From the NCBI GenBank assembly GCA_003445855.1, contig DMCG01000250.1, positions 1 to 6,314 on the forward strand: a stretch of 6,314 bases of DNA, in the 5' to 3' direction. Position 1 is the first letter of the stretch, and each line of letters opens with the position of its first letter. Below are positions 5,614 to 6,314 of this stretch, piece after piece. Under the pieces are notes generated by a model. That model was not told the origin of the DNA and made no database searches. It worked only from the letters and a program-made list of their open reading frames with translations. The DNA comes from Spartobacteria bacterium (GTDB lineage Bacteria > Verrucomicrobiota > Verrucomicrobiia > Chthoniobacterales > UBA10450). A program made the translations under genes and the position numbers.

Positions 5614-6314
5614 ATGCGCAAAGGATTTCTCGCCGGAGCTTGTTGTAGCTTCGCTCTGATCGCGCAGGCACATGGCCAACAGGTGGAAATCGCACGCGAC
5701 GCGCGGCCGCAACTTATGGCGCCGCCTGCGCTTTCAACAATTGAGGACGTAGAAAAAGAAATAGCCGCTGAACGACTGCCGACGGCAGTTCATTACAACC
5801 AACCAGGGACACCGAAGATGACGGTCGAGCAGATGCGCAAAGCGGGAGTGCTCGCGCGCGAAAAAATCGACAAGGAAACTCGTGTCCAAGCCGCGCGTAT
5901 CGTCGAGGCCGCGAAATTGGAGGCGAAGCGCTCCGAGCCGGCCAACCAGCTGTCGTTAGATCGACAATCACATGCGACCGAATCGGTCTTGTCTCAGCCG
6001 ATCAACCTGCAGAACGAGACCGCCTTTACGAAAGTTGCGAACGGCTTTGATTTCCCAGTCGGCAAGCCCGACGCGCAAGGTTATTACAAGGCGCGCGGCT
6101 TCCGTTCGCACGGCCATCTCGGTGAAGACTGGGACGGAATCCGCGGCGGCGATACCGATTTGGGTGACCCTATTTATAGCATTGGCGATGGCGTCGTCGT
6201 TTTTGCGCGCGATTGTCACATGGGCTGGGGCAATGTCGTCATCATCCGGCACGCGTTCCGCGAAGATGGCACCGTGAAAAATATCGATTCGCTTTACGGA
6301 CATCTGAACTCGAT
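5614..6314 (+). CDS. Secreted M23-family metallopeptidase (partial, 3' end outside window)
   Basis: The first 233 residues of a LytM/M23-type zinc peptidase, a family that cuts peptidoglycan cross-bridges or stem peptides in the periplasm. Residues 1-19 form a signal peptide: two early basic residues, a hydrophobic core and a likely cleavage after AQA (17-19). A polar, probably helical and disordered stretch follows (about 40-140), rich in E, K, R and A. The catalytic domain begins near 165. H168-x3-D172 in HLGEDWDG supplies two zinc ligands, followed by LGDPIYSIGDGVVVFA (183-198), GWGNVVIIRH (204-213) and YGH at 228-230. The final HxH motif should lie beyond the window, so catalytic competence cannot be confirmed. 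The start is fixed by an in-frame TGA at 5563-5565 and by the signal peptide. There is no ribosome site. Confidence 0.92.
   Translation, partial: MRKGFLAGACCSFALIAQAHGQQVEIARDARPQLMAPPALSTIEDVEKEIAAERLPTAVHYNQPGTPKMTVEQMRKAGVLAREKIDKETRVQAARIVEAAKLEAKRSEPANQLSLDRQSHATESVLSQPINLQNETAFTKVANGFDFPVGKPDAQGYYKARGFRSHGHLGEDWDGIRGGDTDLGDPIYSIGDGVVVFARDCHMGWGNVVIIRHAFREDGTVKNIDSLYGHLNS

Noticed and set aside
5614..5646. Lipoprotein signal in the M23 protein (GACC around residues 8-11)
   Set aside because: The residue three before the cysteine is not a typical lipobox leucine, and the cysteine comes too early, within the hydrophobic core. An ordinary signal peptide cleaved after AQA fits better.
5968..6303. 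A 111-codon minus-strand frame opposite the M23 peptidase
   Set aside because: The plus strand encodes a clear M23 domain with HxxxD and GWGNVVI motifs, so this is its antisense shadow.

Overview
The window is a compact, fairly GC-rich bacterial chromosome segment with eight protein-coding genes, six complete and one cut at each end. No insertion sequence, prophage, CRISPR array, tRNA or rRNA was seen. An erpA/iscA-type gene and a membrane-anchored unknown lie on the minus strand. They diverge from a plus-strand run of mutL, gmd, glnB, uppP, a small unknown protein and an M23 peptidase. The near absence of Shine-Dalgarno sequences, the gene styles and the degenerate repeats between genes suggest a soil member of the Verrucomicrobiota. 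That placement is an inference from impression, not from a search.

Layout: (1) 1-470, minus strand, 5' part of a single-pass membrane protein of unknown function. (2) 500-832, minus strand, A-type Fe-S carrier, 29 bp upstream of gene 1 and probably co-transcribed with it. (3) 833-925, divergent intergenic region with candidate promoters on both strands and a 7-bp tandem array that runs into the mutL start codon. (4) 926-2716, mutL, with the metal-dependent endonuclease motifs and a beta-clamp motif. (5) 2774-3766, GDP-mannose 4,6-dehydratase. (6) 3839-4177, PII regulator. (7) 4210-5082, undecaprenyl-diphosphatase. (8) 5095-5499, small soluble unknown. (9) 5614 to the window end, secreted M23 peptidase cut before the end of its catalytic domain.

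The genes are mostly housekeeping: Fe-S assembly, mismatch repair, nucleotide-sugar synthesis, nitrogen signalling and lipid-carrier recycling. gmd, uppP and the M23 peptidase all bear on the envelope, but this is not an obvious pathway cluster. glnB, uppP and the small unknown are tightly spaced (32 and 12 bp) and may share a transcript.

The most unusual signal lies between the genes. Three intergenic regions (upstream of mutL, gmd and uppP) each carry a degenerate tandem array with exact 7-bp spacing. The three consensus sequences differ, and each array ends at or within a few bases of a start codon. They recall the heptanucleotide STRR repeats of filamentous cyanobacteria. A perfect 24-bp palindrome directly follows the gmd stop, and a nested inverted-repeat element follows the small unknown gene.
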